Source of the DNA: Anaerolineales bacterium
GTDB taxonomy: Bacteria > Chloroflexota > Anaerolineae > Anaerolineales > UBA6663
Assembly: GCA_020845955.1 (NCBI GenBank)
Contig: JADLEU010000105.1
Location: forward strand, 1-45,888
Direction: 5' to 3'
Length of the DNA stretch: 45,888 bases
In this document: one piece after another, positions 37,489 through 45,603 of the stretch
Numbering within the stretch: the first letter of the stretch is position 1
Layout of the letters: each line of letters opens with the position of its first letter
The notes under the pieces: generated by a model
Told to the model about the DNA's origin: nothing
What the model saw: only the letters and a program-made list of their open reading frames with translations
The model's database searches: none
Made by a program: the position numbers and the translations under genes

Positions 37489-38502
37489 GTGATCTCAAAC
37501 AATCGCGTAGTCCGCGTGGGCGCCCACTTTCCTTGGGGGATGGACCTAAAGGAAGTAGCCGCCTTCAGCAAGGCCGCGGAAACTACAGGATTGGACAGCA
37601 TCTGGCTCGTGGACAAGCACACCAACTGGGGCGAACTGTGGGCAACATCGGTCGTCGTAGCGCGCAGCACCGAGCGGATCACACTCGGCATCGACGCCAC
37701 CGACCCCTATCGGCGCAATATCGTTGTGACCGCGCACGCCACGGCCACCCTCGACGAGATCTCCGGCGGTCGGGTGATTTTCGGCATCGGCCGGGGCACG
37801 ATCAGTTTGCTCCGGGAGATGGGAATTGAGCAGAGGAGCCCACTGTTGGCATTGCGCGAGTCGATCGAGGTGATCCGGCGGCTGCTGGACGGCGAGGAAG
37901 TAACGCTTCATGGCGAGGTCATCCACGTCGATGGCGCGCGATTGTCCATCCGTCCAGTTCAGCGACGCATACCGATCTACCAGACCGGCGAGACCCCCGA
38001 GGATATGCGGTTGGCGTCGGAGATCTCCGACGGCTTGGAGATGTGGAGCGGAAGTGCAACCTACCTGAAGGGCGTCCGAGAGGCCATCCGCGCCGGAGTC
38101 GACCGTCGCTTCGCCTCGCCCCGCGACTTTGCCTTGCTGCCATGGGTGCCGTTCTCTGTCGATGACGATCGGGCTGCGGCCAAGGAGCGCCTCCGCGCGA
38201 GGATGACTGAGGTGATGCGCCGGGTGCCCGACGAAACTTTGAGGCTTATGGGGATCGACCCCACCGCGGTATACCCGCTTCGCGCGGCCTGGGAGCAGGG
38301 CGATATCGCGCGCGCCCAATCCTTGCTCACCGACGAGATCCTTGAGCCAGCGGCCGTCTACGGCGCGCCCGCGTACTGCACAGAGCGACTGCTCGAACTT
38401 GTCGACCTGGGTGTGACCGAGGTGATGTTGCAGTTCACCAGGAACTGGGTCGACGACATGGCCGTGCTTCGCGACAAGATCTTGCCCGCACTGTCAAAGT
38501 GA
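37489..38502 (+). CDS. LLM-class flavin/F420-dependent oxidoreductase, paralogue 1
   Basis: 337 residues; GTG start with AAAGGAGG five bases upstream (37476-37483). Luciferase-like monooxygenase TIM barrel: VGAHFPWGMDLKEVAAFSKA at strand 1, LDSIWLVDKHTNWGELW, ERITLGIDATDPYRRN, and the hallmark TLDEISGGRVIFGIGRG at about 91-107, close to the Mer-like F420-dependent group. The C-terminal part has YGAPAYCTERLLELVDLGVT and EVMLQFTRNW, the usual cofactor-phosphate and final helix region. Such enzymes move hydride or oxygen between a reduced flavin or F420 and a substrate. Two close paralogues follow (38648, 41742), interleaved with transporter genes, which suggests that they act on the imported compound or its products. 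Substrate unknown. Confidence 0.9.
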   Translation: MISNNRVVRVGAHFPWGMDLKEVAAFSKAAETTGLDSIWLVDKHTNWGELWATSVVVARSTERITLGIDATDPYRRNIVVTAHATATLDEISGGRVIFGIGRGTISLLREMGIEQRSPLLALRESIEVIRRLLDGEEVTLHGEVIHVDGARLSIRPVQRRIPIYQTGETPEDMRLASEISDGLEMWSGSATYLKGVREAIRAGVDRRFASPRDFALLPWVPFSVDDDRAAAKERLRARMTEVMRRVPDETLRLMGIDPTAVYPLRAAWEQGDIARAQSLLTDEILEPAAVYGAPAYCTERLLELVDLGVTEVMLQFTRNWVDDMAVLRDKILPALSK

Positions 38503-38647
38503 CAATGCAACACCGCCCTGAAGTTGCGCGGGTATCCACGGCGTGTGTTTGGCCTCGCCCGGCCCATCCAACTCAGGGAACTCGATACCGCTCTCCAAAC
38601 ACTGTGGCGGTGTCTCACGTTTTCTCGATCACAATAGGACAATTGGC

Positions 38648-39658
38648 ATGAGCAATAACAGAGTCGTCAAGATTGGGGGGCACTTTCCGTGGGGCAGCAA
38701 CCTAAAGTCCGTCGCCGAGTTTAGCCGAACCGCCGAGGCGTGTGGGCTGGAGGCCATCTGGCTAACCGACAAGTTCACCAGTTGGGGCGAGATGTGGACG
38801 ACGGCCGTGCTGGTTGCGATGAACACCCAACGCGTTAAGATCGGACTGGACGGTACCGATCCCTTCCGCCGCAACGTGGTCGTCACTGCCCACGCCACCG
38901 CCTCGGTCGACGAGATCTCGGGTGGGCGTATGGTCTTCGGCATGGGGGGCGGACAGGAAAGCCTGGTAGCTGCAATGGGCATCGACCAGTCAAAGAAGCT
39001 GTCCACTATGCGCGAGGGTTTCCAGGCGATCCGGAGATTGCTGGACGGCGAGCGGGTCAACCTGGAGGGCGAGGCAATCCAAATCCAGGGCGCCCAACTC
39101 ACCATTCGCCCCGTCCAACCCAAGATTCCAATGTTGCTGATCGGCACGACCGTTGCCGAGATGGAGCTTGCCGCCCAAATCGCGGACGGGATATTGATCT
39201 GGGGCGGTGGAACGCGCTACCTTGCCTCGGTGCGCGACGTGTGTTGGCCCATTGTCAAGAGCCGCGGCGGAAACCCGCGGGAGTTCCGCGTCATCCCCTG
39301 GATCCCCTTCTCCGTGGATCGGAATGCAGACTCCGCGCGAGCGCTTCTTTGCGGACCCTTGACCGAGGTCGTCCGGCGCGTCCCCCCGCATGTGGTGACG
39401 ATGATGGGGCTAGACGAGGCGCAGATCGCGGCGCTTCGCGACGCGTGGAACGCCGGCAAGCATTCGCGCGCCGTCGAACTCCTCACCGATGAGGTCATGC
39501 GGGCGTGGGCCATCTACGGCACCCCGGACAACTGCATCGAACGCCTGCGAGAACTCCCTGAGTACGGTGTGACTGAAGTGATGCTTCAATTCACCGACAA
39601 CTGGCGGAACGATTTAGTCGTTTTCCGGGATGTGATCGCGCCAAAGCTGATGGAATAG
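38648..39658 (+). CDS. LLM-class flavin/F420-dependent oxidoreductase, paralogue 2
   Basis: 336 residues from ATG 38648. The longer frame (38543) adds a non-protein-like leader and is not used; an AGGA lies 8 bases before the ATG. Same layout as the first copy: IGGHFPWGSNLKSVAEFSRT, IWLTDKFTSWGEMWTTAVLV, DGTDPFRRNVVVTAHATAS, VDEISGGRMVFGMGGGQES and VTEVMLQFTDNW. The cofactor loop reads GMGGG where copies 1 and 3 read GIGRG; loss of Arg there may change specificity. My hand count over 94 N-terminal positions gave about two-thirds identity to copy 3. Confidence 0.9.
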   Translation: MSNNRVVKIGGHFPWGSNLKSVAEFSRTAEACGLEAIWLTDKFTSWGEMWTTAVLVAMNTQRVKIGLDGTDPFRRNVVVTAHATASVDEISGGRMVFGMGGGQESLVAAMGIDQSKKLSTMREGFQAIRRLLDGERVNLEGEAIQIQGAQLTIRPVQPKIPMLLIGTTVAEMELAAQIADGILIWGGGTRYLASVRDVCWPIVKSRGGNPREFRVIPWIPFSVDRNADSARALLCGPLTEVVRRVPPHVVTMMGLDEAQIAALRDAWNAGKHSRAVELLTDEVMRAWAIYGTPDNCIERLRELPEYGVTEVMLQFTDNWRNDLVVFRDVIAPKLME

Positions 39659-39693
39659 GCCGCGTTCGGAGTCAGAGAAACGAATGGACCGAT

Positions 39694-40182
39694 GTGATTG
39701 TCAGCCCAAGCGTTGCCTGCGGGCCAGGAGAAAGGGGAGGGCCGAGGCCGAGTATCTCCCCAGGGAGGAGCCATAGGCCAACCCAGGCGTACGAGGCGAC
39801 TTGCCTAGCGGGGGGTATCAAGGGCTTCGGGATCCTCAAGTCGGGCCACTGGGAGTCGGACGACCTAGCGCAGAGACAGAGAGCGTATTTTGAACCTGAC
39901 GGCGGGGCACAGGCCAAATACCACTGCTTGACCGGGCAGGGGATTCCAAGCATGTTCGCTGAGACAGCGCTAGCCCAGGCGATACGGGATCGGGTGCGGC
40001 ATAAGCCGGCGTCGTTCAAGGCTTTGTGGAACGCGGAGTTCGTGGAGGGTTTAGCCAAGGCGCAAAGCGACAAGATCCGATGCCGGCCGCTGCGCGAACG
40101 GGAAACATACCAATCGGGCGCGGTGTCCTTTGGATTAGGCTCTTCTCTGAGCGGGAGAAAAGTGAGGAAGCCAATGAATTGA
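39694..40182 (+). CDS. unrecognised ORF between oxidoreductase and binding-protein genes
   Basis: A 162-codon frame (GTG start, no clear ribosome site) in the 648-base gap 39659-40306. The middle part looks protein-like (GFGILKSGHWESDDLAQRQR, FAETALAQAIRDRVRHKPAS, KALWNAEFVEGLAKAQSDK), the beginning does not. A second overlapping frame (40026-40310) ends in another protein-like piece (EKSEEANELKVMLHVAAGAT), so a decayed, frameshifted gene is possible. No domain recognised. Confidence 0.3.
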   Translation: MIVSPSVACGPGERGGPRPSISPGRSHRPTQAYEATCLAGGIKGFGILKSGHWESDDLAQRQRAYFEPDGGAQAKYHCLTGQGIPSMFAETALAQAIRDRVRHKPASFKALWNAEFVEGLAKAQSDKIRCRPLRERETYQSGAVSFGLGSSLSGRKVRKPMN

Positions 40183-40306
40183 AGGTAATGCTACACGTTG
40201 CCGCGGGCGCCACGTCGCCTGAACAGTGTCATCGCAGAATCGGTGAGGCAGGGAGACTTGGATCAACTAAGGGGGGGTCGCGCAATTTAAGGCAGGGAGG
40301 AAGGCA

Positions 40307-41455
40307 ATGAAGAGCCACATTCTTTCGAAGTGGGCAGGCTTCGTGATCGTCGGCGGCCTCGTGCTGGCCGCCTGCGCCGCACCAGAGACGCAAATCGTGC
40401 GCGAGACGCAAATCGTGCGCGAGACGCAGGTCGTGCGCGAAACGCAGGTCGTGCGCGAGACGCAGGTCGTGCGCGAGACGATCGAGGTCGTGGTGACACC
40501 GACGCCCGAGCCAGCCGCAGAGTTGACGAAGGTGCCGATCTCGCTGGGCTTCCGACCGACGGTATTGTACGCTCCCCTGTACGTAGCGGCCGCTAACGGC
40601 TACTTCGCGGAAGAAGGCCTCGAGTTGGAGTGGGAATACGGCAACGCGGAAGACATCATGGCATTGCTGGCATCCGGCGATCGACCGATTCTGGCGGTGG
40701 GCGGCGGGGCTGACGTGCTACTGGCACAAGCGCAGGGAATCCCGGTCGTGTACTTTTACCAGTGGCACGCGCGGGACAACTATGCTGTTTTCGCGTTGGC
40801 CGACAAGGGCATCTCGACACCCGCCGACCTGGTCGGGAAGACGGTGGGTGTGCCGTTTCTGGCGGGGGGCAACTACATCGGATTCCAGGCGATGCTGTGG
40901 GCTGAGGGGATAAAAGAGGCGGACATAAACGTGCAGGCGATCGGCTACACTCAGTCGGCGGCCGTTTCAGCGGGTACCGTGGATGCCGCGGTTGGGGTGT
41001 TGTACAACGAGCCGAAGGCGCTCATTGCCGCCGGCCACGAGGTCAGCGTCATCGAGACAGCCGACTACCAGCCACTGGTGTCGTCGGGTTGGGCAGTAAA
41101 CCAGCAGTTTTTGAGTGACCATCCTGAGGTCGTTCGCGGCTTTGCCAACGCCTTCACGCGAGGTCTGGCGTTCACGATTGAAGACCCGTGGGAGGCGTTC
41201 AAGATCGCGCTCAACTACGTGCCCGAAGCGAGTGGCGAGCAGGAGGCGTCACGCCTCATGGCGCTGCGTTCGGGGATCCAATGTTGCGACGGCGGCCGGC
41301 TGGGCTACTCTGACCCCGCGATCTGGGAGCAGATGCAGGAGTTTCTCTTAAGCACCGGTTGGCTGACTGAACCACTAGAGCTCGACCAGACGTTCACTAA
41401 CGAGTTCATTGGCGACACCGAGGTCTATCCCGCGACTCCCACCCCAGTGCCTTAA
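40307..41455 (+). CDS. NMT1/THI5-like ABC substrate-binding lipoprotein
   Basis: 382 residues; ATG 40307 preceded by GGGAGGAAGG. Lipoprotein signal with lipobox LAAC (Cys23), then five QIVRET/QVVRET repeats and VVVTPTPEP as a stalk. The binding domain starts at about 75: VPISLGFRPTVLYAPLYVAA, NGYFAEEGLELEWEYGNAED, IMALLASGDRPILAVGGGAD, PADLVGKTVGVPF, GTVDAAVGVLYNEPKALIAA and HPEVVRGFANAFTRGLAF. This is the NMT1/THI5/SsuA-like family, whose members bind hydroxymethylpyrimidine-type, sulfonate, nitrate or aromatic ligands. It most likely feeds the two permeases at 35.6-37.3 kb, although three genes lie between. The stop is followed by a strong hairpin. Confidence 0.92.
   Translation: MKSHILSKWAGFVIVGGLVLAACAAPETQIVRETQIVRETQVVRETQVVRETQVVRETIEVVVTPTPEPAAELTKVPISLGFRPTVLYAPLYVAAANGYFAEEGLELEWEYGNAEDIMALLASGDRPILAVGGGADVLLAQAQGIPVVYFYQWHARDNYAVFALADKGISTPADLVGKTVGVPFLAGGNYIGFQAMLWAEGIKEADINVQAIGYTQSAAVSAGTVDAAVGVLYNEPKALIAAGHEVSVIETADYQPLVSSGWAVNQQFLSDHPEVVRGFANAFTRGLAFTIEDPWEAFKIALNYVPEASGEQEASRLMALRSGIQCCDGGRLGYSDPAIWEQMQEFLLSTGWLTEPLELDQTFTNEFIGDTEVYPATPTPVP
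40385..40474 (+). repeat. five tandem 18-bp repeats coding the QVVRET stalk
   Basis: Five copies of the 18-base unit GAGACGCARRTCGTGCGC (40385-40402, 40403-40420, 40421-40438, 40439-40456, 40457-40474), with changes at only three positions. Each encodes six residues (ETQVVR) of a stalk frequently seen in Chloroflexota lipoproteins. Confidence 0.9.
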
Positions 41456-41573
41456 GGCTATGCGCGGAGTATTGCGAGGAAGAGACTGCGCCACAATCCA
41501 CATCTACTTGACCTGCGGCAGGATCGATGGGCTCGTGGTTGGCCTCTAGATTGACAGCTGAATGCTCGCACGG

Positions 41574-41608
41574 GGGAGGGGGTGAAAACAGCGCTTTCAC
41601 CCCCTCCC
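41574..41608. terminator. strong hairpin after the binding-protein gene
   Basis: GGGAGGGGGTGAAA (41574-41587) pairs perfectly with TTTCACCCCCTCCC (41595-41608) around a 7-base loop. TGTTTACT follows, not a clean T-run. It separates the lipoprotein gene from the third oxidoreductase gene, which therefore may have its own promoter. Confidence 0.7.
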
Positions 41609-41741
41609 TGTTTACTATCCGCTTGGCGTTCGGGTTGATCCGCGCGCCGTGCCATGCCCGAGGCCCTGCCACGCTCGGCGGGAGTTTGCGACCCCGCGCC
41701 TCTCGCCCTGCCAATATCCCTGGAGAGGTCTTGGAACAATC

Positions 41742-42746
41742 ATGACGATCGAACTGAAGCTTGGAGCGCACTTTCCCTGGGGATCGAACCTGGCCAGCGT
41801 GATCGAGTTCAGCCGGCGCGCCGAAACGGCCGGGCTCGATAGTGTGTGGCTAACGGACAAGTTCACAACTCACGGTGAGCTTTGGACCACAGCCGCCCTA
41901 TTGGCCATGAGTACGGAGCGAATCCGTATTGGGCTGGACGCCACCGATCCATACCGGCGCAACATCGTTGTAACGGCCCATGCGGCGGCAACTGTCGACG
42001 AGATCTCCGGAGGCCGCCTGACGCTCGGCATCGGCCGGGGCACAATGGACCTCTTCCACGCTATGGGTATCAAGCCCGCGCGCCCGGCTATCGCCGTCCG
42101 CGAGGCGATTGAGGTCCTGCGCCGGCTGTTAGCCGGAGAACGTGTCACCTACGCTGGAGAATGGATTCACCTTGAGGGAGCTCAGCTGACCATCCGGCCC
42201 GTCCAGCAGCCGCTGCCAATATTCCAGACCGCTTCTGCCCCTGAGTTGGTAGACTTGGCCATAGAGATCGCCGACGGCCTGCTCATTTGGAGCGGTGGCC
42301 TGGATTACCTTCGTTCGATACGTGAGCGGGCGGAACAGTCCAGTCCAAGGACCCGCAACGGCAGATGGCCGTTTGCAATCGCGCCGTGGATTCCGTTCTC
42401 GGTAGCCGAAGATGCTGGTGTGGCTCGACAGGCGCTCCGCCCAAGGATGACCGAGGTGATCCGGCGCGTGCCGCCAGCGATGCTGAAGGTGATGGGAATC
42501 GATGATGAGTTGGTAGCTCCTTTGCGACAGGCGTGGGCACGCGGCGAGTTCGCCCGAGCTGAATCGCTCCTCAGCGACGAAGTCCTTGATTGCTGGGCCG
42601 TCTACGGCACGCCCAACCAGTGCGCCGAAAAGCTCTGTTCCATGGCCGAGGCTGGTGTAACCCACGCCATGCTGCAGTTCACGGACCGCTGGGAAGAGGA
42701 GTTGTCGCTTTTCAGCCAAGCCATCGTGCCGCAACTGGCTCAGTAG
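41742..42746 (+). CDS. LLM-class flavin/F420-dependent oxidoreductase, paralogue 3
   Basis: 334 residues. The start at ATG 41742 aligns with the other two copies; the frame extends 31 codons upstream without similarity. Motifs: LGAHFPWGSNLASVIEFSRR, VWLTDKFTTHGELWTTAALL, IGLDATDPYRRNIVVTAHAA, TVDEISGGRLTLGIGRG, YGTPNQCAEKLCSMAEAGVT and HAMLQFTDRW. Copy 3 keeps the GIGRG loop like copy 1 but resembles copy 2 at strand 1. It heads a second gene group with the flavoprotein and the acyl-CoA synthetase. Three members with conserved active-site surroundings but different loops suggest related substrates or successive steps. Confidence 0.9.
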   Translation: MTIELKLGAHFPWGSNLASVIEFSRRAETAGLDSVWLTDKFTTHGELWTTAALLAMSTERIRIGLDATDPYRRNIVVTAHAAATVDEISGGRLTLGIGRGTMDLFHAMGIKPARPAIAVREAIEVLRRLLAGERVTYAGEWIHLEGAQLTIRPVQQPLPIFQTASAPELVDLAIEIADGLLIWSGGLDYLRSIRERAEQSSPRTRNGRWPFAIAPWIPFSVAEDAGVARQALRPRMTEVIRRVPPAMLKVMGIDDELVAPLRQAWARGEFARAESLLSDEVLDCWAVYGTPNQCAEKLCSMAEAGVTHAMLQFTDRWEEELSLFSQAIVPQLAQ

Positions 42747-42782
42747 CCAACCCACACGCTGGCAGCACCCAATAGGAACAAC

Positions 42783-43241
42783 ATGCCATCCAAAGCCGTG
42801 CCCCGCCTTTCATCCTCGACCCAGGCCTACCTCGCAAGTCGAGGGCATACCGTTGTGGTCGCCACCGTGGCCGCAGACGGGCGGCCCGACATCGATCTGA
42901 TCTCCTGGGTGATGCCGGTCGATGAGACAACGATTCGGTTCGCCATCGGCGCGCACCACCCTGCCGCCCAGAACATACAAGGCAACGGCCGGGTCACCTT
43001 GCAGGTCCTGGGAAAGGATCAGGTCTGTGCCATCAAGGGTCGGGCCTTGGTCCTCAAACCCAGAATGGAGGCTACGAAGTTTCCTCAGGTGCTTTTCGAG
43101 ATGGCGGTAGAGGAAGCGAGGGACAACATGTACGGCGCCGGCATGGTGGAAGGGGACGTGCCGGTGCGGCGCGATGATCGAGTCGAGGCAATTCGGATCG
43201 AGGTTGAAAAAGCTGTGTACGCCGAGATCAGGGGATCATGA
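42783..43241 (+). CDS. pyridoxamine 5'-phosphate oxidase-like flavin/F420 split-barrel protein
   Basis: 152 residues; ATG 42783 with AGGA upstream, 36 bases after the third oxidoreductase gene. Split-barrel features: STQAYLASRGHTVVVATVAA with DGRPDIDLISWVMPVD, ETTIRFAIGAHHPAAQNIQG, GRVTLQVLGKDQVCAIKGRA, and a C-terminal VEAIRIEVEKAVYAEIRG. This fold binds FMN, F420 or heme; members include PNPOx, flavin reductases and F420-dependent reductases. Next to luciferase-like enzymes it may supply reduced cofactor or reduce the same compound; that is inference. The stop overlaps the next small ORF. Confidence 0.82.
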   Translation: MPSKAVPRLSSSTQAYLASRGHTVVVATVAADGRPDIDLISWVMPVDETTIRFAIGAHHPAAQNIQGNGRVTLQVLGKDQVCAIKGRALVLKPRMEATKFPQVLFEMAVEEARDNMYGAGMVEGDVPVRRDDRVEAIRIEVEKAVYAEIRGS

Positions 43242-43435
43242 TCCGTGGTGCAATCGCCAATTCGCGCCGTCTTCGGCTGCTAATCTCCCCTTCGGCCGGC
43301 GAGTATCGCATCCCGGGAATCGTCGGCACCTATCCCCTCATATCTCTCACACTCGAGCGGCAGGGAGAGTTGCGCGTCCGAGGATTGTTGGGGGCTCCGA
43401 CTGTATGGATAACGATGGTCTGCCTTGACGCTTAA
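43238..43435 (+). CDS. small coupled ORF of unknown function
   Basis: A 65-codon frame whose ATG overlaps the previous stop (ATGA at 43238-43241), which suggests translational coupling. The sequence contains [20 protein letters not shown] and [14 protein letters not shown]; no domain or signal peptide is recognised. Its last bases overlap the ribosome site of the synthetase gene. It may instead be a spacer that happens to be open. Confidence 0.35.
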   Translation: MIRGAIANSRRLRLLISPSAGEYRIPGIVGTYPLISLTLERQGELRVRGLLGAPTVWITMVCLDA

Positions 43436-43448
43436 AGGAGATCCTGAC

Positions 43449-45167
43449 ATGCCTGACTTGCGCTGGAGTTACGTCAGCGGGAGCACCGACCAACCGCTAT
43501 TGGGGCTAACCATCGGCGAGGCCTTCGACCGAACCGCCACACGATTCCCCGATCACGAGGCGTTAGTCGTTCGCCACCAAGCCTTGCGCTACACATACGC
43601 CCAGTTGCGCGAGGCAGTGAATCGTTTTGCCCGAGGCCTGATGGCACTTGGCTTACAGAAGGGGGAACGCGTAGGCATCTGGGCGCCTAACCGCGCCGAA
43701 TGGACAATCACGCAACTGGCGACGGCCAAGATTGGCGCCATCCTGGTCACGATTAATCCAGCCTACCGTCTCCATGAGCTCGAGTATGCCCTCAATCAGT
43801 CCGGATGTGTTATGCTAGTGATGGCGCCCCAGTTTCGCACCGGCAACTACGTCGAGATGCTCCAGACACTCTGCCCCGAGTTGACCCGCTCTCTCCCGGG
43901 CCAGCTAGCCGCTCAGCGAATTCCTCAGATGCGCAGCGTCGTGCTACTGGACGGGCCGCAGGGTACGCAACGGATCGACGGCACGTGGTCGTGGAGCGAT
44001 GTACTGGAACGGGCCGGCGAGGTGCCGCCCGCGGAACTGGCCGTGCGGCAAACGGAATTGCAGTTTGATGACCCAATCAACGTTCAGTACACCAGCGGCA
44101 CCACGGGCAACCCCAAGGGAGCCACCCTCTCTCACCACAACATCGTGAATAATGCCTGGTTTGTCGGACAGATCCAGGGCTTCACTGAGCAGGATCGACT
44201 TTGCGCCCCCGTTCCCCTGTATCACTGCTTTGGCTGCGTGCTGGCTCACCTGGCGTGCTTCGTCCACGGCGCAACTGTCGTGTTCCCGGCAGAGTCTTTT
44301 GACCCGGCCACGACACTTCAACTCGTTCAAGATGAACGCTGCACTGCGCTCTACGGGGTGCCAACAATGTTCATCGCCGAGTTGGATCTTCCTAACTTCG
44401 ACCACTACGATCTCACGTCCCTGCGAACGGGTTTGATCGGGGGTGCGCCCTGTCCCATCGAGGTGATGCGCAAGATCATTGATCGAATGCACATGCACGA
44501 GGTCGAAATCATCTACGGTATGACTGAAACGAGTCCCATCTCGTTCCAGTCTCGGCGGGACGACTCGATCGAGCGGCGCGTCGCTACGGTGGGGCGAGTT
44601 CATCCGCACGTCGAGGTCAAGATCGTTGACCCGGCGAGTGGTCGGATTGTGCCTACTGGCCAGCCGGGCGAACTCTGCACGCGCGGCTACTCAGTCATGC
44701 TTGAGTATTGGGAAAACGCCGCCGCCACGCGCCACGCCATTGATTCAGCGCGCTGGATGCACACGGGTGATTTAGCCACCATGGACGCGGACGGCTACGT
44801 GAAGATCGTCGGCCGACTCAAGGACATGGTGATCCGCGGCGGCGAAAACGTATACCCGCGCGAGATCGAGGAGTTCCTCTATCGTCACCCCAAGATCAGC
44901 GACGTCTATGTGATCGGTGTGCCCGACGTCAAGTACGGCGAGGAGCTCGTGGCCTGGGTGCGCCTCAAGCCCGACCAGAAGGTGACGGCCGAAGAGCTTC
45001 GGGAGTACTGCCGTGGCGAAATCGCCACGTATAAGATCCCCCGCTACTGGAAGTTCGTTTCGGAGTTTCCCATGACCGTGACAGGTAAGATCCAGAAGTT
45101 TGCAATGCGCCGACAGAGTATCGAAGAACTCGGTCTGCTGCAAGCTGCCGCCGTACAGACGGCATAA
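43449..45167 (+). CDS. AMP-forming acyl-CoA synthetase (fatty-acyl/aryl-CoA ligase type)
   Basis: 572 residues. The start at ATG 43449 is set by AAAGGAG eight bases upstream; the longer TTG frame would contain that site. ANL-superfamily motifs: the phosphate loop [58 protein letters not shown] (adenine and acyl contact), the ribose-binding Asp in [19 protein letters not shown], the hinge [20 protein letters not shown], and the catalytic lysine in [10 protein letters not shown]. It activates a carboxylic acid to its CoA thioester through an acyl-AMP. The full-length motif set resembles medium/long-chain and aryl acid ligases. At the end of the oxidoreductase group, it suggests that the imported compound is turned into an acid that enters CoA-dependent degradation. 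Confidence 0.92.
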   Translation: MPDLRWSYVSGSTDQPLLGLTIGEAFDRTATRFPDHEALVVRHQALRYTYAQLREAVNRFARGLMALGLQKGERVGIWAPNRAEWTITQLATAKIGAILVTINPAYRLHELEYALNQSGCVMLVMAPQFRTGNYVEMLQTLCPELTRSLPGQLAAQRIPQMRSVVLLDGPQGTQRIDGTWSWSDVLERAGEVPPAELAVRQTELQFDDPINVQYTSGTTGNPKGATLSHHNIVNNAWFVGQIQGFTEQDRLCAPVPLYHCFGCVLAHLACFVHGATVVFPAESFDPATTLQLVQDERCTALYGVPTMFIAELDLPNFDHYDLTSLRTGLIGGAPCPIEVMRKIIDRMHMHEVEIIYGMTETSPISFQSRRDDSIERRVATVGRVHPHVEVKIVDPASGRIVPTGQPGELCTRGYSVMLEYWENAAATRHAIDSARWMHTGDLATMDADGYVKIVGRLKDMVIRGGENVYPREIEEFLYRHPKISDVYVIGVPDVKYGEELVAWVRLKPDQKVTAEELREYCRGEIATYKIPRYWKFVSEFPMTVTGKIQKFAMRRQSIEELGLLQAAAVQTA

Positions 45168-45285
45168 GCCATTCACGAACATAGCTGTCTGTCGTGCCTC
45201 GCCGCTACCGGCAGCCCAGAGGATAGGCGAATTGAGCTGGGCACGCTCATCCGGTCCGAACGGTCGTTCCCCTGAAATATGCATG

Positions 45286-45313
45286 GGCGGGAGCGGGGTG
45301 CGCCGCTCCCGCC
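45286..45313 (+). terminator. hairpin downstream of the acyl-CoA synthetase
   Basis: GGCGGGAGCGG (45286-45296) pairs perfectly with CCGCTCCCGCC (45303-45313), 6-base loop, no T-run. It lies about 120 bases past the stop and can end the island transcript. Confidence 0.6.
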
Positions 45314-45354
45314 TGTCGCGAACCCCATTCACTGCGCGGGGCCAGCGACCGCGG

Positions 45355-45603
45355 CTACAACGACGACCACAGCTGTCTCAGTTCCTGCTTTTCCTGATCG
45401 CCCAGTGCCAGGCGCTCCCCGGTGGGCATCAGCGTATAGCCGTCGTGAATTCGCGAACGCAAGCCCACGGGCACATCCTTGGGTTCGATAATATCTTTGT
45501 GTTTTTCATGCAACGCACCGGCGATGCGATTGGCGTCCTGTCGCTTCAGCTTGGTGGAGGGATGATCGACCCAGCCAAACAGGCGGCATATCAACGGCCT
45601 CAC
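45355..45603 (-). CDS. small hypothetical protein
   Basis: 82 residues from GTG 45603 without a good ribosome site. The sequence is protein-like and charged: DHPSTKLKRQDANRIAGALH, EKHKDIIEPKDVPVGLRSRI and TGERLALGDQEKQELRQLWS. I do not recognise it; the length and lack of a start signal suggest either a small cytosolic protein or the end of a truncated gene. Confidence 0.4.
   Translation of the reverse strand: MRPLICRLFGWVDHPSTKLKRQDANRIAGALHEKHKDIIEPKDVPVGLRSRIHDGYTLMPTGERLALGDQEKQELRQLWSSL

Noticed and set aside
40385-40474. 18-bp direct repeats as iterons or an origin
   Set aside because: They encode the QVVRET stalk in frame directly after a lipobox; no replication gene is nearby.
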